Source of the DNA: Owenia fusiformis
Taxonomy: Eukaryota > Annelida > Polychaeta > Sabellida > Oweniidae
Length of the DNA stretch: 64,000 nucleotides
Reading direction: 5' to 3'
NCBI GenBank assembly: GCA_903813345.2
Contig: CAIIXF020000005.1
Span: 39,933,375 to 39,997,374 of the forward strand
Positions 1-13,943 of the stretch are shown here, one piece after another. The position numbers were made by a program, and so were the translations under genes. Under the pieces are notes generated by a model. The model searched no databases, was not told the origin of the DNA, and worked only from the letters and a program-made list of their open reading frames with translations. Numbering within the stretch: position 1 is the stretch's first letter; each line of letters opens with the position of its first letter.

Positions 1-337
1 CTGCCACGTCAATTTTGCCAACCAGTATTGCTCGTGACGTCATGAAGTTTACTTCCGCCGGGATGCTTCCGCCTTGAGTACAGGTTGATGTACTATGTAA
101 GCAACCGCGGGAATTATAAAATTTCCTAGGCGGACTTCGGATTCGGAACCCGAGTTCGGAACGCGTTTTGAACAGTTACAAGATCATGATGATATCATGT
201 CCAAGATTCACATTATATTATATTAATTTTATCAAGTCACTATATCGTGTCATTGAAGGTCGTCCACAATTTTACACGGAATATGAATATACAGAAAGCC
301 TCCGTGTGATTGGTTAAAAGTGCTTCGAACTAATATA

Positions 338-1724
338 CACTCCCCTACATAAGTTTGGCAACCTTAGCTCCCACATTGAACTACGTGTTAAAGCCTCTTT
401 ACCTTTGAATTTTTATTTACTCAACCTGCGATGAAAATATTCAATACTATTGATGGAAACGTAATTTGAATTTATTTCCAATACCGGGCTCCAAATTTTC
501 TCAATTTTTTTCCTCGATTACAACATGGGCTTTCAACTAGAAGGGTAGGCAACTTCCCATGTTTCATACATAAACATTGCCATGGGTTTTCAAAATTGGA
601 GAATGTACACATTCCAAGAAAATCTTATTTTGTACTTTTTATTGATGATTAAAAGAAATAACTCAAAAATAAAAACATGATCTTCTACATACATCTTGAT
701 AATTTAATAAAAATTGGAATTCATCATAATTATGACAATACAGAAAGTGAACATTCTCCCACAAATTATGTTTTTATTGGAATGTGTTCTTGAATAATTA
801 CCCACAATGCAATACTCAAAGAGAACATCTTGATAACTCTTATTCTTATTGGTCTCTTTTGTTTACTTTTATATGATATTGAATATATTTTATGCTTAAA
901 TCATATTAAAAATTGATTTTTATTCAATATAATACTAAAACATATACATTTATCTAATACTTTTTGAAATATTGCCATAAAAGGGAAGAATGTCATTGCT
1001 CATTTTGAAGGTCTCATGTTATTACATAGAGTTGCACACCCTTCTAGTTGAAAGCCCATGATTACAATAAGTCGAAAATTGATGATAAATTTGATGAATT
1101 TTTGAAAATCGACATTCCAATGTTAACCAATGGGAAATGGTAGGTTTGCCGCAAGTCATATGACAGAATATCCATCCATCCGAGTTCTTGCAAAAAATAC
1201 GAGTTAGGCAGGCAATTGAATTTGCTAACTTTATTTAACAAAAAGTTGATATGTTTCTTCAGGTTCTCTCCCATTGAAATAACACAAGAGGCGAAAAATT
1301 ATTTTTTTAAATGACTTTGAAGCGCTGTAACTTTAGTATTCATCAAATATACTAAACACTAAGTCTTAGTGTACAAAAAAGACAATTCAATTTTCTATAT
1401 CAAAATATTTTTTGCTGAATCTTTTTCCGAAGAGATATCCTGATTTCTGATTTGCCCCGAACCCTCCAGTTCCCATTGGATTACATGGGAATAACGATTT
1501 TCAAAAATTCATCAATTTTATCATCAATTTCCGACATATTGTAATAGAGGAAAAAATTGAGAAAATTTGGAGGTATTGGAAATAAAGTCAAATTACGTTT
1601 CCATCAATATTATAAGTTATTTCATTGCCTTTTAAGTAAATAAAAATTCAAACGTAAAGAGGCTTTAACAGTAACACGTAGTTCAATGGGAGAGCTAAGG
1701 TTGCCAAACTTATGGAGGGGAGTG
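338..1724. mobile_element. TA-flanked TIR element (Tc1/mariner-type target site), non-autonomous
   Basis: About 190-bp terminal inverted repeats begin CACTCCCCTACATAAGTTTGG at the left and end with the complementary ...CTTATGGAGGGGAGTG at the right. Both ends are flanked by TA (336-337 and 1725-1726), the mariner/Tc1 target duplication. Two further pairs of inverted segments lie inside (512-552 with 1035-1070; 1060-1110 with 1490-1545), so the interior is itself folded. No transposase frame is present. Confidence 0.75.
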
Positions 1725-2207
1725 TATGAGAAGTTGCCGAATGATACTACAATATACTGAAAGTATCAGAAATTTGTAAAGTCGTAATACATTAATACTC
1801 GTGTTATGTAAGCTTTTACATGGAGATAGTACAAATAAAAGTGTTTTGACTCATATGGTGCTTGCTTACATAGCATCAAGGCCACAAATCAGCACGTTCT
1901 CAACCAACCGTGATCCCGGGGATCTGGCGTTCCTCAGAATTGCAGAAAAGGGCCCGTCGTTAGTTTATATAAATAAATCGAAAGCCCGTTATGCATCAGC
2001 CCATGGTTTCACTGACTTAATTTCAACTGTCATCTTGAAATCAACCGTAGACTCCCGGGCGTATACTCTATCGAATGTATTTGATTAATTGAGTAAACCA
2101 AAAATACCTGGGTCAAGTCCGAACACTTCGGAAAGATAGCTTACTGAATACTAGGGTAACTCAGAACACCGACTTGGAAAGAATAATCACAAATTCACCA
2201 TGCACTG

Positions 2208-2388
2208 GCCCGTAGCCAGAGGGGGAGCTTGGGGAGCAGAAGCTCCGCCCCCCGGCCAGAAATTCTTTCAAAATCATGCAGTTTTCACCATTCTGAGAAC
2301 TTTTCACATGATTTTCAGCCAAAATTGTGAAAAATCTCCCCCCCCTGGAAAAAAGCTCCCCCTCCTATAGTAAAAGCTGGCTACGGGC
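2208..2388. mobile_element. Short TIR element (MITE) with GCCCGTAGCCAG ends
   Basis: GCCCGTAGCCAG at 2208-2219 is matched by CTGGCTACGGGC at 2377-2388. Inside each end lies a run of GGGGGAGCTT or its complement. About 180 bp and no coding potential. Confidence 0.7.
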
Positions 2389-2765
2389 ACTAAGCCAGGG
2401 ATTATCCACTAAGTCCAAAGCGATATCCGATAGGACATGTTCTACATATATGGTGATAACCAAAAAGTCACGGCCATTTCGGATCTTGGACATTATTGGA
2501 CCCCTAAAATAATATACCGTGCTGAAATTGATGGAACACTTTTTGAGTTACGGATGATAAAAATCAGTGAATTTCCGGCAATAAAAGTGACGGTTACAGG
2601 CGAGTTTTTGAGTTTTTTCAACAGAACGTTAACTATTGAATTGCTAAATGAATACAATGTAGGTGCATGGCATTGTAAATATCTCCACCCGATACGCTTC
2701 TCAGATGTGAGATCTATTAAAAAAGGCGCAACGTTACTAATGTGCAAACATCAATGTTTTTGTAA

Positions 2766-2928
2766 CAATGGTCTACACGACCTGTAATAAATAATTATAA
2801 TCACAAAAAATTAATGCCATTAGCTTACTAGCTATTAAATTAAGTTACCATACGTTATATAAAGATAATCGAAAATGATTTAAGTAAAGTCACTAATAAT
2901 TATTTATTACAGGTCGTGTAGACTGTTG
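2766..2928. repeat. Foldback repeat with ~33-bp arms
   Basis: GGTCTACACGACCTGTAATA (from 2770) is matched in inverse by TATTACAGGTCGTGTAGAC (to 2923). A ~95-bp AT-rich spacer separates the arms. Probably a MITE or its remnant. Confidence 0.6.
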
Positions 2929-2930
2929 CA

Positions 2931-5047
2931 AAACAACATTGACTTGCATGGGAGTGAGGGTTGCCTATGTGTTTAAGGTGGAACAAAACCCGCATTCGTG
3001 TATTTGAAAAATGAACTCAGTAACTCAGTAACAAAATGGTTGTACTATTTCTAAAGAGTGAAATTTTGAGTTATAGGAAATAAGGTCAAGTAAAATCTCT
3101 TATCATGTCTTCTAGACATATTACTCGTGCCCCCCCCCCTCCATTCAATTTTTTGACTTTATCTTAAAAAAGCCAACAACGCAGTGATTTTTTATTTAAT
3201 TTTGTGGTGATAACGTCACTAAAACAAGTATATAACAAAACAAAAAATCAACGTCGAAGTTCTAAACGTGTAAACTATTAAGGTCAGCTCCATTATAAGC
3301 AAAAATACTGATTTTGACTAAACTTTCATATTCCAATCATTTATTTCTTCATTATACCGGAATAACTTCATTTGCAAGTATGTATTTTTGACGCAGTATT
3401 CTTCTTCAAAAAATGTTTCAAACGAAAGACAACTTTATAACCAGGGAAAATCCTTACAAAAGATGGCATATTCGGAATCTTATGATAAATTGCGTCATTT
3501 ATTGAGAGGTAACAGACTTCGAATCTCTCATTTGCGCAGCTAGTAAGCCTGTATTTACCACCCTGGTGTGATCATGGTCTTGATGGTGTTATCAGGATAT
3601 GGGGATCAATACACACTTACAAACCTTATGACTAGATCCAATGAAATGCTTTGTTTGTCTCAATGCATGTATAGATAATAATATGCTTCGATTTTTTCTG
3701 CAAATAAAGGTACAATAGGTTGCCATAACAACTGAAGCTGAAGCCGTTTACTTCCGTTGGCCTAGTGGTAATTCTAAGCTTTTAACGATTGTCGATGTTT
3801 TAGCGAGTTTGAACTCAGAAAATCGAACGACACTAATGTAGATGTAAAGGAATTTAAGACTAGAAGAACCCCACCTAGACGTATATCTATGAACGATTAA
3901 TAAAGGGGGTAAGTAAAATTCGTATTTTACCTCTGTATGGGCCTATTATATAGTAATTATGCTTTTACAGCATAGGCTTTACATATTATCAGTTGGTACT
4001 AAAATATCATTGAAGATGTCAATTTACGATATATTTAACATATTACACCCCTTCTTCATCAATCGAATTGGAAATTGAAATGTATACTAGCAAAAAACAC
4101 CTAATTAAATGGTGCATGATTCATTGGAGATATGAGGGGGGTCATATATATTACGATCCGAGGGAAGGATATACAGTGGTCTTCCGAATAGCATCAGTAT
4201 CAGATTCCATAATTGCATTTGTGAAACGACGCAATAATTACAATTCAATATCTCAAACACAGGAGCGCCGCAAGAGTGTTTATTATGAACATGCAGTCAG
4301 GTGTCACTAGAGTCTATAGTATGATAAAAGTAGAAAATAGATCAAGGAGACTCTCTGTGAATCGTCTCCTTTCCCAAAATTTATTGCTACTTGCTAGTCT
4401 TTGTTCGAACTGCATTTGTCAAAGATGAATTTTAACAAAACAATTCGTGGGCATCTATTATCTAAATATATGAATTGTCCTTCTTATCTTTTAACAACAA
4501 AATCTGATACATTATTATTAGATCGTCAAATATTCCGCTTTACATTGTAAAACTAAAAAACATCTTCACGCAGGATGAACACCGTCAATGCGTATCAAAA
4601 CTGCGTTACGTTCCGGAAAACTAGTACTTAAAATTCGAATCTGCTGATATTCAAAGATTGCAATTTTCTGAAAATGAGATTTTTGTCTTTGCTATTTAAA
4701 GTCATTCGAAGGGATTGTTGTCAATGGTATAATCCTACTTATAGATTTTAATTGAATAACATTGTTAACAATTGTTAATCAATGATAAAATGATTTACCT
4801 GGTAAATCTTTTCGCTCTATACCATTGTGAAGAAACTTTTTCCCCCATACTTTGATATATGGCATCAATGTACATGGTAACATTCTAATACTCATAGCAT
4901 GTTTCTGTTTCACTTGAAACATACATTTGAAACATATCTGGGCTGAGAAGAAATGAGATGTGATGATGACATGGTAATATTTGCAAGGTAGGGATCCGTT
5001 CGCTGATGAACAAGATACCTTGCACATGTTTCAGACTCCAACATACA
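2931..5047. other. Intergenic sequence without recognised genes
   Basis: AT-rich, with only short scattered open frames that show no domain or codon signal. A C-run occurs at 3131-3140. I see nothing else to annotate. Confidence 0.5.
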
Positions 5048-5217
5048 CACTGGTGGATCGGGGGGGGGGGGGAGGCAGAACAAATAGTTTTCGTATTGCC
5101 TCAAAAAATGGGCCTTTTTGGACATAACTTGGCCTTTTTGAAAAATAATTGGCCTTACATTTTTTCCTGACTTTAAATGTGCCCACCTCCCTTCTTAGCG
5201 TCTGGATCCACCAGTGA
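5048..5217. mobile_element. MITE with CACTGGTGGATC ends (family also at 26121)
   Basis: CACTGGTGGATC at 5048-5059 is matched by GATCCACCAGTG at 5206-5217. The interior carries a G-run and the word CCTGACTTTAAATGTGCCC, which has a counterpart in the copy at 26121-26226. Confidence 0.65.
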
Positions 5218-5248
5218 TACATGTACTAAGTTCTATCTAAAGTCATGG

Positions 5249-5305
5249 GGTTAGCCAGGGGGAGTGCCATATGTGCGAACGCACGCACTCTCCCCCCCCC
5301 TAACC
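5249..5305. repeat. Short hairpin
   Basis: GGTTAGCCAGGGGGAGTGC at 5249 pairs imperfectly with GCACTCTCCCCCCCCCTAACC ending 5305 around a short loop. Possibly a MITE end pair with its interior lost. Confidence 0.4.
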
Positions 5306-6032
5306 AATAAAAATAGAACCATTAGATAGAATGAGAAAAGAGCTTTCAAATGCTTTATATTTGAAGCTAAGCTTCTAGCTCAATTTTGAAGGAAGTTACC
5401 TCAATTTTTGTAAAATTAAGCTTGAAAGCCCATGATATAATATAGTGCTATCTTAATGGTCATTAGATCTTCTTTCAAATGATGTATCGTAGTGGTACAA
5501 TATATGAAAAATTGCCAAAATAGTTGATCTTTCACGAATGCAATCAGGAATACCAATTAGGTTTTTAAGGAATTTCTCCGAAATCATTGACGTTGAAAAA
5601 AGACTACAGAAATACATATGTATTTTCTTACCTTTAATTTTGTAAATATCGTATGAAGATATGAGTTAAATGTAACGATTGGCGTGGAAGGCCCGCGGGA
5701 TGCAATATATAGCAGCAGAATTCGTAAATTAAATGTCTCTAAAATAATCTATTAAAACAGAGACTCTGATTAAAGCTACAAAATATTATATAAGCTAATC
5801 ATTGCACCAAAACTACAAGATGCAATGGAATACTGCAACAGAGGGTAAACAAATTAATTGAATAATAATGAAATATATCTGGCTTTTGCAGCAAGTCTTG
5901 TACCCCCTGACCCAAGCATACCTCACATGTATACTAATGTGTTAAAATTTCCTAATCAGGACAAGATAGACTATATGCCAAGATAATTGGACTTTAATAT
6001 GATACACACTTTGGACTTTTTATTTCAATTTA
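5306..6032. other. Intergenic sequence, nothing recognised
   Basis: AT-rich sequence with no supported open frame, RNA gene or clear repeat. Confidence 0.45.
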
Positions 6033-6650
6033 CAAGGTGCGCCAAAAAAACCACTTTTTTCAAAATGCTATAACATTTTTAATATTTGATATTAAATCAT
6101 AATTTGCATACCAAATGAAACTTGAGGTTGTTATCTAGCCATGGATCATGAATTATACACTTTTACTTGAATAGAATATGTCACCAGCGTCTCACTTAAA
6201 CATGTGGTGTGCCATGAGAAATAAGCATAATTTGCAAAATGTTCCTGAACTGATACGGCCTGATGATCGCCAAGCTAATAGCCCTTATGCAAACCCCAGT
6301 GAGTATAGGGTATGGGAAGGTCTCCAGGAGATTGTATGAAGGCACCCAATCTATTAAATTGCTCAACTAAAGCTGGCAATTAAGACAGTTTGAAAAAAAC
6401 TTAGCTAACATTTCATTGATACTGCAATATCAGCAAGGCGACTAAATCTAAAATATATCATCAATTAGGGTGGCGGACCAATTGAACTCCCCTTTTAGAT
6501 CAAATATAATCCAAGTTGAAGGACTTGTTACATTACATTATTACTAAGAACCCTTGGCACTATATAACTGCAAAATTTGGGGTATGTAGGTTGGAAAATA
6601 AAAAAGTTGTAGTGTCTTGAAAAAAAGTGGCGTTTTTTTGGCCCACCCTG
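6033..6650. mobile_element. TA-flanked TIR element, mariner-like, non-autonomous
   Basis: The left end CAAGGTGCGCCAAAAAAACC is matched by the right end ...GCGTTTTTTTGGCCCACCCTG. Both are flanked by TA (6031-6032 and 6651-6652). The arms extend about 45 bp with mismatches (CACTTTTTTCAAAA against CTTGAAAAAAAGTG). No transposase frame in the ~530-bp interior. Confidence 0.72.
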
Positions 6651-6673
6651 TATATAAGCTTGTATTCGCGAAT

Positions 6674-6824
6674 GCAACTTTCGGCTGTCGGCTACCGGAT
6701 TTACCTAAAAATTTGGGACAAATTCATTTAAATATGAATGGAATAGTGGCAAGTACTAGTCATATTTAAATTAGTTGCCCGTAAAAGAGTAGGTTAATCC
6801 GGAAGTCGGCAGCTGAAAGTTTTT
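6674..6824. repeat. Foldback element with ~60-bp imperfect arms
   Basis: AACTTTCGGCTGTCGGCTAC (6676) pairs with GTCGGCAGCTGAAAGTT near 6822, and the pairing continues inward to ATTTAAATATGAATGG / CATATTTAAAT. It lies immediately beside the mariner-like element that ends at 6650. Confidence 0.6.
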
Positions 6825-8089
6825 CGCCCAACTGTATATTTGTAGGATCATTCTAACATGAAGCAGATATTTTGAATTGCCTAGAGGTTATTGTATTGTT
6901 TGGATTGTTTATAACAAATCGTGCCATTATGATCCATTACGGGAATTCCTCAAATCCCTTAAGTGTTATTTTAATACTTATACTGATATACATATTCTGA
7001 TCATATCTGTTTTCGAACTATCGTATGTCAAGAAAAAACTGATATCAGACTTTGATCTTTCATTATGCTAAGTGTTTGGCTTTGAAATTTCCAATTCATT
7101 GATTATGTTTATGTCTAAGCTTTTTGTTAGATCAGAACATATTTTATTGAAGAGCTTTTATATCATTTTGTAACTTTATGTTACCTAGCAACCTTGTAAT
7201 AATAATTGTCTTCATGAATATTTCATGATGAAATTAATATCTCACAATTCAAAGCATGATTACACGCGCAGTTTGTTTCAATTTAAATGGAATGTTCATC
7301 AGTGAAGTCTCTAAGTTCTAAAATTCTTATAGACGTATGTAATAATCATTTATGTGACAATAGGGAAATGTAAAATAAGCCTTAGTTGAAATATAATAAC
7401 CGAATTTTAGTCTTTGACATGGTTAATCTAATTTATTGTTTCGTGTTCTGGTACAATATTGTTTGAATCAAGGTCTTTGATGCATTTTAATGAGGTATAA
7501 ATTATCTTCTTCAACATTTTGCGCTTCGGAATCAGCTTGTTGTTTAACATTATTTTACCAGTTCACTGGTACAACAGGATGATTGGGAGTTAGTATCATT
7601 CAAGATGGTGGACAAAATCTTCTCGATATCGAAGACAAAATCGATGAACTTTGATTTTTACTAAACCAAGAAAAACTAGATTGCCAATATTTCGCCATGC
7701 AAACTTCTAAAATTTCGATTGTAAACAAGTACAATGAAATGCTCGTTTAGGATAATTTCCCCTAGAGCATCATGATCATTGATAATGAAATTCACGTCAC
7801 ATATCGACGCCGTTATACTATGTATATTGATCGACTGTTTTGAACAAGTCAGTGATTGACTGTTGGTTTACACAATTTGTTTTTGATAGTTACCATGACG
7901 TTTGGAGTTCTTTAATCAGAGGAATTTGTGTACGCCATTACATAACAGATGGTTAATATGTCATCAAGAAATTGTGACATAATGCTATGGCCTCCATTTT
8001 TGTGACCGTCGTTTCGGGGTTGGCACTCGTCTCCAATTACTCACCATGTGGTGATATGTTGTCATGTTACAGTTGATGCATTCTTTAAT
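6825..8089. other. Intergenic sequence, nothing recognised
   Basis: AT-rich. Short frames only, none with a recognisable domain. Confidence 0.45.
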
Positions 8090-8834
8090 GGAAAGGAGTG
8101 GTATCGATATGGAGAACTTTTTGAGCACACGTTTCTCTTAAACCAGTAATAAAAAAAATCTAAAAATTTAACACATCGTCAATTTAATGGTCATCTTTTG
8201 AATGGTAACACTACAATTTGAAAAAAATATACTTTCATCTATATTGTTTTAGAAAACACATCAAACACTTGTTTTGTTCTTGGTATCATGTTTCCAGAGT
8301 GAAATGAAACATCTTTCCGAACCTCATTGGAACAAAACGACATAAACACAACATGTTTAGGTCTCTCAATATTGTAATTGTGCAAAGGAAATTTTGGTTG
8401 ATTTTAAAAAGTATCTTGTTAATGAAATAAAAGGTTTATCTTGATTTTCATCTTTTTTGGGGGAATTTTGTTTTAATTTTTTGAATACTTTTTTAAAATC
8501 AACCAAAAATTCCTTTGTTTAACTATAATATTGAGAGGTCTAAAAACATGTTGTTATGCTATTTTGTTCCAACAAGGTTCGGAAAGACATTTAATTTCAT
8601 TCTCAAGAATTGGTAGAAAGGAGCAAAAACAATTGCACTAAAAAAACAAAAAATGTTAACAAAAACAGTTATATAAAATATTTCTAAATAATTTTTGCAT
8701 TAATTTGTTGTCAATCAGTCAACAACTCAACATTACATAAATTACCGTGTTTTTTTACAGAATGTTTTGAATGATTGGTTTAAGAGAAAAACATTGTTGA
8801 ATTCAGTTCTCCATATCGATACCAATCCTTTTTG
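8090..8834. mobile_element. Long foldback element, arms ~370 bp
   Basis: The two halves are inverted copies along nearly the whole length. The outer words are AAGGAGTGGTATCGATATGG (8094) and CCATATCGATACCAATCCTT (to 8830). Inner words include CCGAACCTCATTGGAACAAA against TTTTGTTCCAACAAGGTTCGG, and AATTTTGGTTGATTTTAAAA against TTTTAAAATCAACCAAAAATT. The centre is near 8460. Arms have diverged by scattered changes. No coding content. Confidence 0.75.
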
Positions 8835-9933
8835 AAAAAAATTATGCTCATGACGATAAACTTTATAAATGACCGACTTCATTTCGTGTATTTGCACAAA
8901 TTCAAATGTGCATTTGGTATAACTCGATAAATAAGAATTATGTATTGGGAGGTTTTTGGATAAGGAGTTTATCCAGAGCGAGAAACTAGTATGCTACCCG
9001 AAGGACCGTGTGGACTGAAAGTAGATATGCATATCTCCCGAAGACTACTTTATCCTATACCCAGTTGAGTTTCTTTTTAATTTCTTTCATTTTTTCAATT
9101 TTTTCAATTGTCGGAAGTGGGAGGATACGCCCTGGAACGGGGGATATGGCGGGCGGTATGCAGGTTCTGGATATGGAAACCTCAAAAGCAGCAGGATACA
9201 GGATATATCTTACCAACTTATCTCCCTGGGCATAGGATGATATATATTTGGGTGCTGCATCATCATCTGTTGTGAAATGGTGCATTGCAAAAAAAATCAT
9301 ATTATCTGGATATCTATACCATGGTATCATCTAATCTTTGTAAACGTGCTCTGATCTTATTTCCCACCTTCTCATCAAGAACATTCTGTCCTCTTGCAGC
9401 ATTAAAACAACAGCACATATTGAAACAGGTATAAATAAAAGTACCCATATCGATCCTTCTCCCTCCTCATAAACATATTCTTTGACATGGGAATCTATAC
9501 TCCTTACCTCTCACGGCATTTTCATTGATCATGGTTGCTGAATATTTTAAACTGAGTTAAGGTCGATTAATGTTTGTTAAGACGGTAATATACTAGATAC
9601 ACCAAGTCATTGACATAAAGCTGATATTGTGAAATTTACCCCATAACAATCAATTTTCCAATAATTGTAAATTGTTTTTAGAAAAGAAAAGGCAATTTTT
9701 CTATTAAGACTGAAAACAGAGAGTCATTAGCCTAATTTTACAGAGTACTAATATTACACTTATTAATTAGGATTATTAAACTGAAGTACATCTTTGGAAT
9801 TGCATTCATAATGATGCTTAGTTTCTATCTTATTTCATAATTACCCATAATGCATGAGTTCGTCTGCTAAATCAATGTTTTCTTTAGTTTCAGGTGGAGG
9901 AAAATAGAATTACTGCTGACACACTCCAGCAAC
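8835..9933. other. Upstream region of the large gene
   Basis: No clear TATA box or other promoter element that I would defend. A plausible 3' splice site (TCTTTAGTTTCAG, ending 9893) suggests that the start codon exon begins at 9894 and that transcription starts further upstream in a non-coding exon. Confidence 0.35.
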
Positions 9934-12900
9934 ATGGAGGCAAAACATTGCAAAGATTATGTCTTTTTAATTGGTATTTTGATAGCAGTTTTAGCGCTAA
10001 CAGGTAAGTTCAATTTTGTACTTAAATTCGGATTTCAAATTATGAAATTTGATTAGGAAACTTACTAACGAAAACCGAAAAGCCATGGTCATAAACATAA
10101 AGATCGAAACAAATCAACTCACAATAATTTACAGTCATCAAAAACTTCACCATGAAGAAAATATCATCTAAAACTTTCAAAATGTCTTAAGTTATATATG
10201 GAATGATAAATAACACATTGGTTGAATAGTTCTGTTTCCAGCTTTGTTATTTACTGAGATATTTCAACATATATTTTTTCTATAATTTGGTAGAAAATAT
10301 CTACTACTGATATGTAAAGTACTGATAAGAACAGCTCAAGTGATGTAAATGAGCAGCAGGGATATTCTACGCAACTGTTGGGAAAATATACCTCAGTTCG
10401 GGTCATTGTTCTCATTTATAAGGAGTTAAATCTCTGGGATATATTCATTTTTAGTTTATAGACAGAACTTGTCTTTGAACGGCTTTAATCATTCCAGTGT
10501 CTGTCAGGATCGTGCCACGAGAGGTTATAATCATACATTATTACCCACGTATGAAATATCATGATGTTCGTATTTTAAATGCAAAGTTCAACGAAAAGAG
10601 GGGAATAAAAATGAAATATAAATTAAGTTGACAACAAATACGTGTAAACTTTTTTAAATATCATACACATACTTTGACTTTGGTGAAACAAAATCGCATA
10701 GAATTAGTGTCTAGGTAAATGTACTGACATGTCGCTTGTGAGTAATCATGTTGAGGAGAATAAGAGAAGCATGGAGCGTCTGTAGCTTATTCTTATATTA
10801 ATAATATAGATGTTTTCATTTAAGATTTACTATAGCATGAAACAAAGATTGTTCTACAATGTCACGGCCATAAAACGGACAAAATTATTTTCGGATTGTT
10901 CGATTTCTACTAGAGAATTCAGCAAATTTTCGAGTTTTATTTTCCGTGAGAAAGTTTACATGAAAATCGCTAAATGAAAGGGCCCATAATATGGTAAAAT
11001 CTGCACTCATTTATATGGAAGACACATCTCCAACACTTTTCGCCTGGTCGAAAATTATGGACTTTTATGACCCTACCGTATGAGTAACCATGTTTGTTTG
11101 AAGTTAGACATTCCCAGAAATCCAACAGTTGTGTGTTTAAAGAAAATGTTATAAATGTATAAAATTCCAATATTTATCAATTATGGGAGTACCTGATGAT
11201 ATTATGGGATTTACCTGATATTGTTCTATTGACTTATGTCTGTCTTTTGGAAAGATCACATCAATGATTGCGATTAATTGATTAACATATCGGTCTTTTA
11301 TAAAGCCGTGACAGCTATAAGCCTAGAAGTGGTCAAGAATGTCCGTTCGTTAAAAAAGTGATAGGGGTTGGGTTAGATCTCCAAAAGAGGAAATAGTCCG
11401 ACTATTTTTTAATATGTTCAGTTTTATTAAAAGGATTGCTTTAAAGTTGCACGCAATTGTGTGGAAAGGGAATTATTGCTTAATAGCTGTTTAATGAAAG
11501 TCTGCCCATTGAAGTTAACATTGATTGTTTGAATTATTAATGAAAACAAATTGATTGTCTCCATCACTTTGTGTATTGGAATCCATTATAAATATTGCTT
11601 TATTGTTATTTATTCTGCTTTAGACAATGTTTTAACAGATCAATCGATACCCAGGATGCGCTCACTTTTGATTGAATCACAGGCGAATAAAAATGAAATG
11701 GATTTGGGAATGTTTTGGCATGATTTGACATCATGATATTGGCGTATTGGGATTTGTTCATGTTTGTATCAATAATTTTTATTGAATAATGTAAGGTGAC
11801 AACTCCACAGGATGAATTCCATATTGTTTCAAGAGCATCGAGAAATCATATCCATTATGTATGGGGTTTTCAACATTTTAAATTGCCCACTGCTGTGTAA
11901 TTTTAAATACGTAAAAATATTGAATCTACATGTATTTTGATGAACATACCAAGTGTCAATTTTTGCTTTTTAAAGTTTGTTGCAGAATTTTTTTTTATTA
12001 TTACTTTTTTATTCCAAAATTGCCATAAGTAATTGATTTTGAGAATAAGCTGCTGAATACATAAAACTGAAATTTAGAATCGGCAGATGGATATGTGAGT
12101 TTGAGAATTTCGAAATAATTTTGTTTAATCGTAAGCAAAATAACGAAGGATTTCCTAATTTCATTTCAATGTCATTTTTCTTGGATTTTCCCCAAATTTA
12201 TATCCAGATGGCGGGTCATTCTAAAATATTCCAAAATAAGAGAGCAAATACACTTATTCATTAAAGATAAAAATAAAAGAGAAGAAATACATTTCACAAC
12301 AAATTGCTTTCCCAAATAAGTGTCAAGACCCGATAAGGCAATGCATTTGATTTATTAATAGAACATCTGAACTATAATCAATTTCTTTTTCAGTCCAATG
12401 TCATGAGGAATGTCAACAAAAAGATGGAAGGTGAGCTCACTTTTATATAAATATGATTATATAGTAATAGCTGTTAGATTACCCTTTGTAAATAAAAATG
12501 CGTATGGTGCTTAGCAATCACATCATTTCCATTTTTCTGTATTATCATTCCAACCATTCAAAGGTACAATAAAGGTAAACTTTGACCCAATGGAGAAAAT
12601 CAATGAAGTTCTCAAATATGGTAGTGTTAAAAAGGGTTGAGTACAGAACAGGGCTCAATGTGAATAAGTTTATACGAAAAATCGTTTTCCTGTCTTGTTG
12701 TACGTCATCGTCATCGCGAGTTCGATTCATTTAGATGCTCTCATGACAGGAGTCATTCACTTGTAAAACGTCCTTTATAAGTAAATTCTCATTTAGTACT
12801 ATTACAGACACATTTCTTGATCACAAATCACTGTACTACTTGGCGTAATGTTTCTATGACATGTAAATGTAGTGAAAGAAGTATTAATTTCCTGTTAAAA

Positions 12901-13943
12901 CTACATTCAAACTGATTTATTACAATCCTCTTTTTACACAACAATAAGTACGATTATTACTTATCTTTGTATAGTGAAACATTCTTCAGTTCCTATTTTT
13001 AGAAATGTGTTATTTCACTGTGATTATCATACGTGTATGTATGCATGTATTTTGAGTTTTTTCTCCCTGCATCATGTCATTAGATGTATTTGATGAAGAT
13101 GATTACCTTAATTTTTGATACTTTTGATAAATGAATAATGTCTATATATATTTATTAACTATCTTCATTCAAAGTGTTAAAAAATTGCCCGTGAACCTAC
13201 AGTAAATGGTAAATATCGGCATCCTATAAAATGTTATATTGGAAAATCGGGAAAACTTTAATCCACATTAAAAGAGACAATTGGAGATACAAATACCATG
13301 AAATGCGTCATTGTCAATTTCAGCCATTTTATTGGTTGCATAGCAATATCAGAATCTAATGGCCAGAATTGATCGAGTGGTTGAAAAGGTGTATTTTACG
13401 CAGTGAATTATACATAATTGAGCTTTGAGCGTATAGTAAACTATTGATATCTGTTGTTGATATTCATAACATTGCCGTACGAAAATTACTAGTTTGCGAA
13501 AATCTGTGGCTCATGCCAAACCATATATCAAACCTTGAAGACGATATAGTTCATCGAGCATGCTAAAAGAAAAAAATTACATGTATATTTTATAAAAAAT
13601 ATCCTCTTTTATTTCAGATTTTAAATCATTTAAATGTATATCAAATTATCAATCGTATGAAGTTCAAAATACCAAATCGTTACTTTACTTTTGATTCAAT
13701 TTTTGTGTGAGTTTTGGATGTAGTGCTTTTCTATTTGCATATGTTTTTAATTCAGTGCTTTTTTTTTCTTTATTTATGAAAATGTGTTTTACATCATAAG
13801 TATACATTATGACAGCATACTCATAGTCTTAGGTTATTTTAAAATGTGCATTTTCAGTCAACTCGAGTGCCAGTTTGGAAAGTGCGTAGATGGGAAATGT
13901 GTATGTGACGACTGCTGGGAAGGAACTGCTTGTGAAATACTGA
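9934..13943 (+). CDS. Large gene exons 1-3: signal peptide and EGF-like segment (aa 1-64)
   Basis: The ATG at 9934 opens MEAKHCKDY followed by a hydrophobic run (VFLIGILIAVLALT), a standard signal peptide with likely cleavage near residue 24. A possible acceptor (TTTCAG, ending 9893) means exon 1 may also hold spliced 5' UTR from 9894. Exon 2 (12394-12430) and exon 3 (13858-13943) give a cysteine-rich stretch with the pattern C-x3-C...C-x3-GKC-x3-GKCVC-x2-CWEGTAC, typical of a short EGF-like domain with the GxC and C-x-C spacing and an aromatic residue before the last Cys. Intron phases are 1, 2 and 1. The introns between them (10004-12393 and 12431-13857) show no recognisable feature beyond AT-rich sequence. 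Confidence 0.8.

Noticed and set aside
4910-5222. Minus-strand frames with Pro runs (PPPPDPP)
   Set aside because: The Pro run is the translated C-run of a MITE end at 5048.
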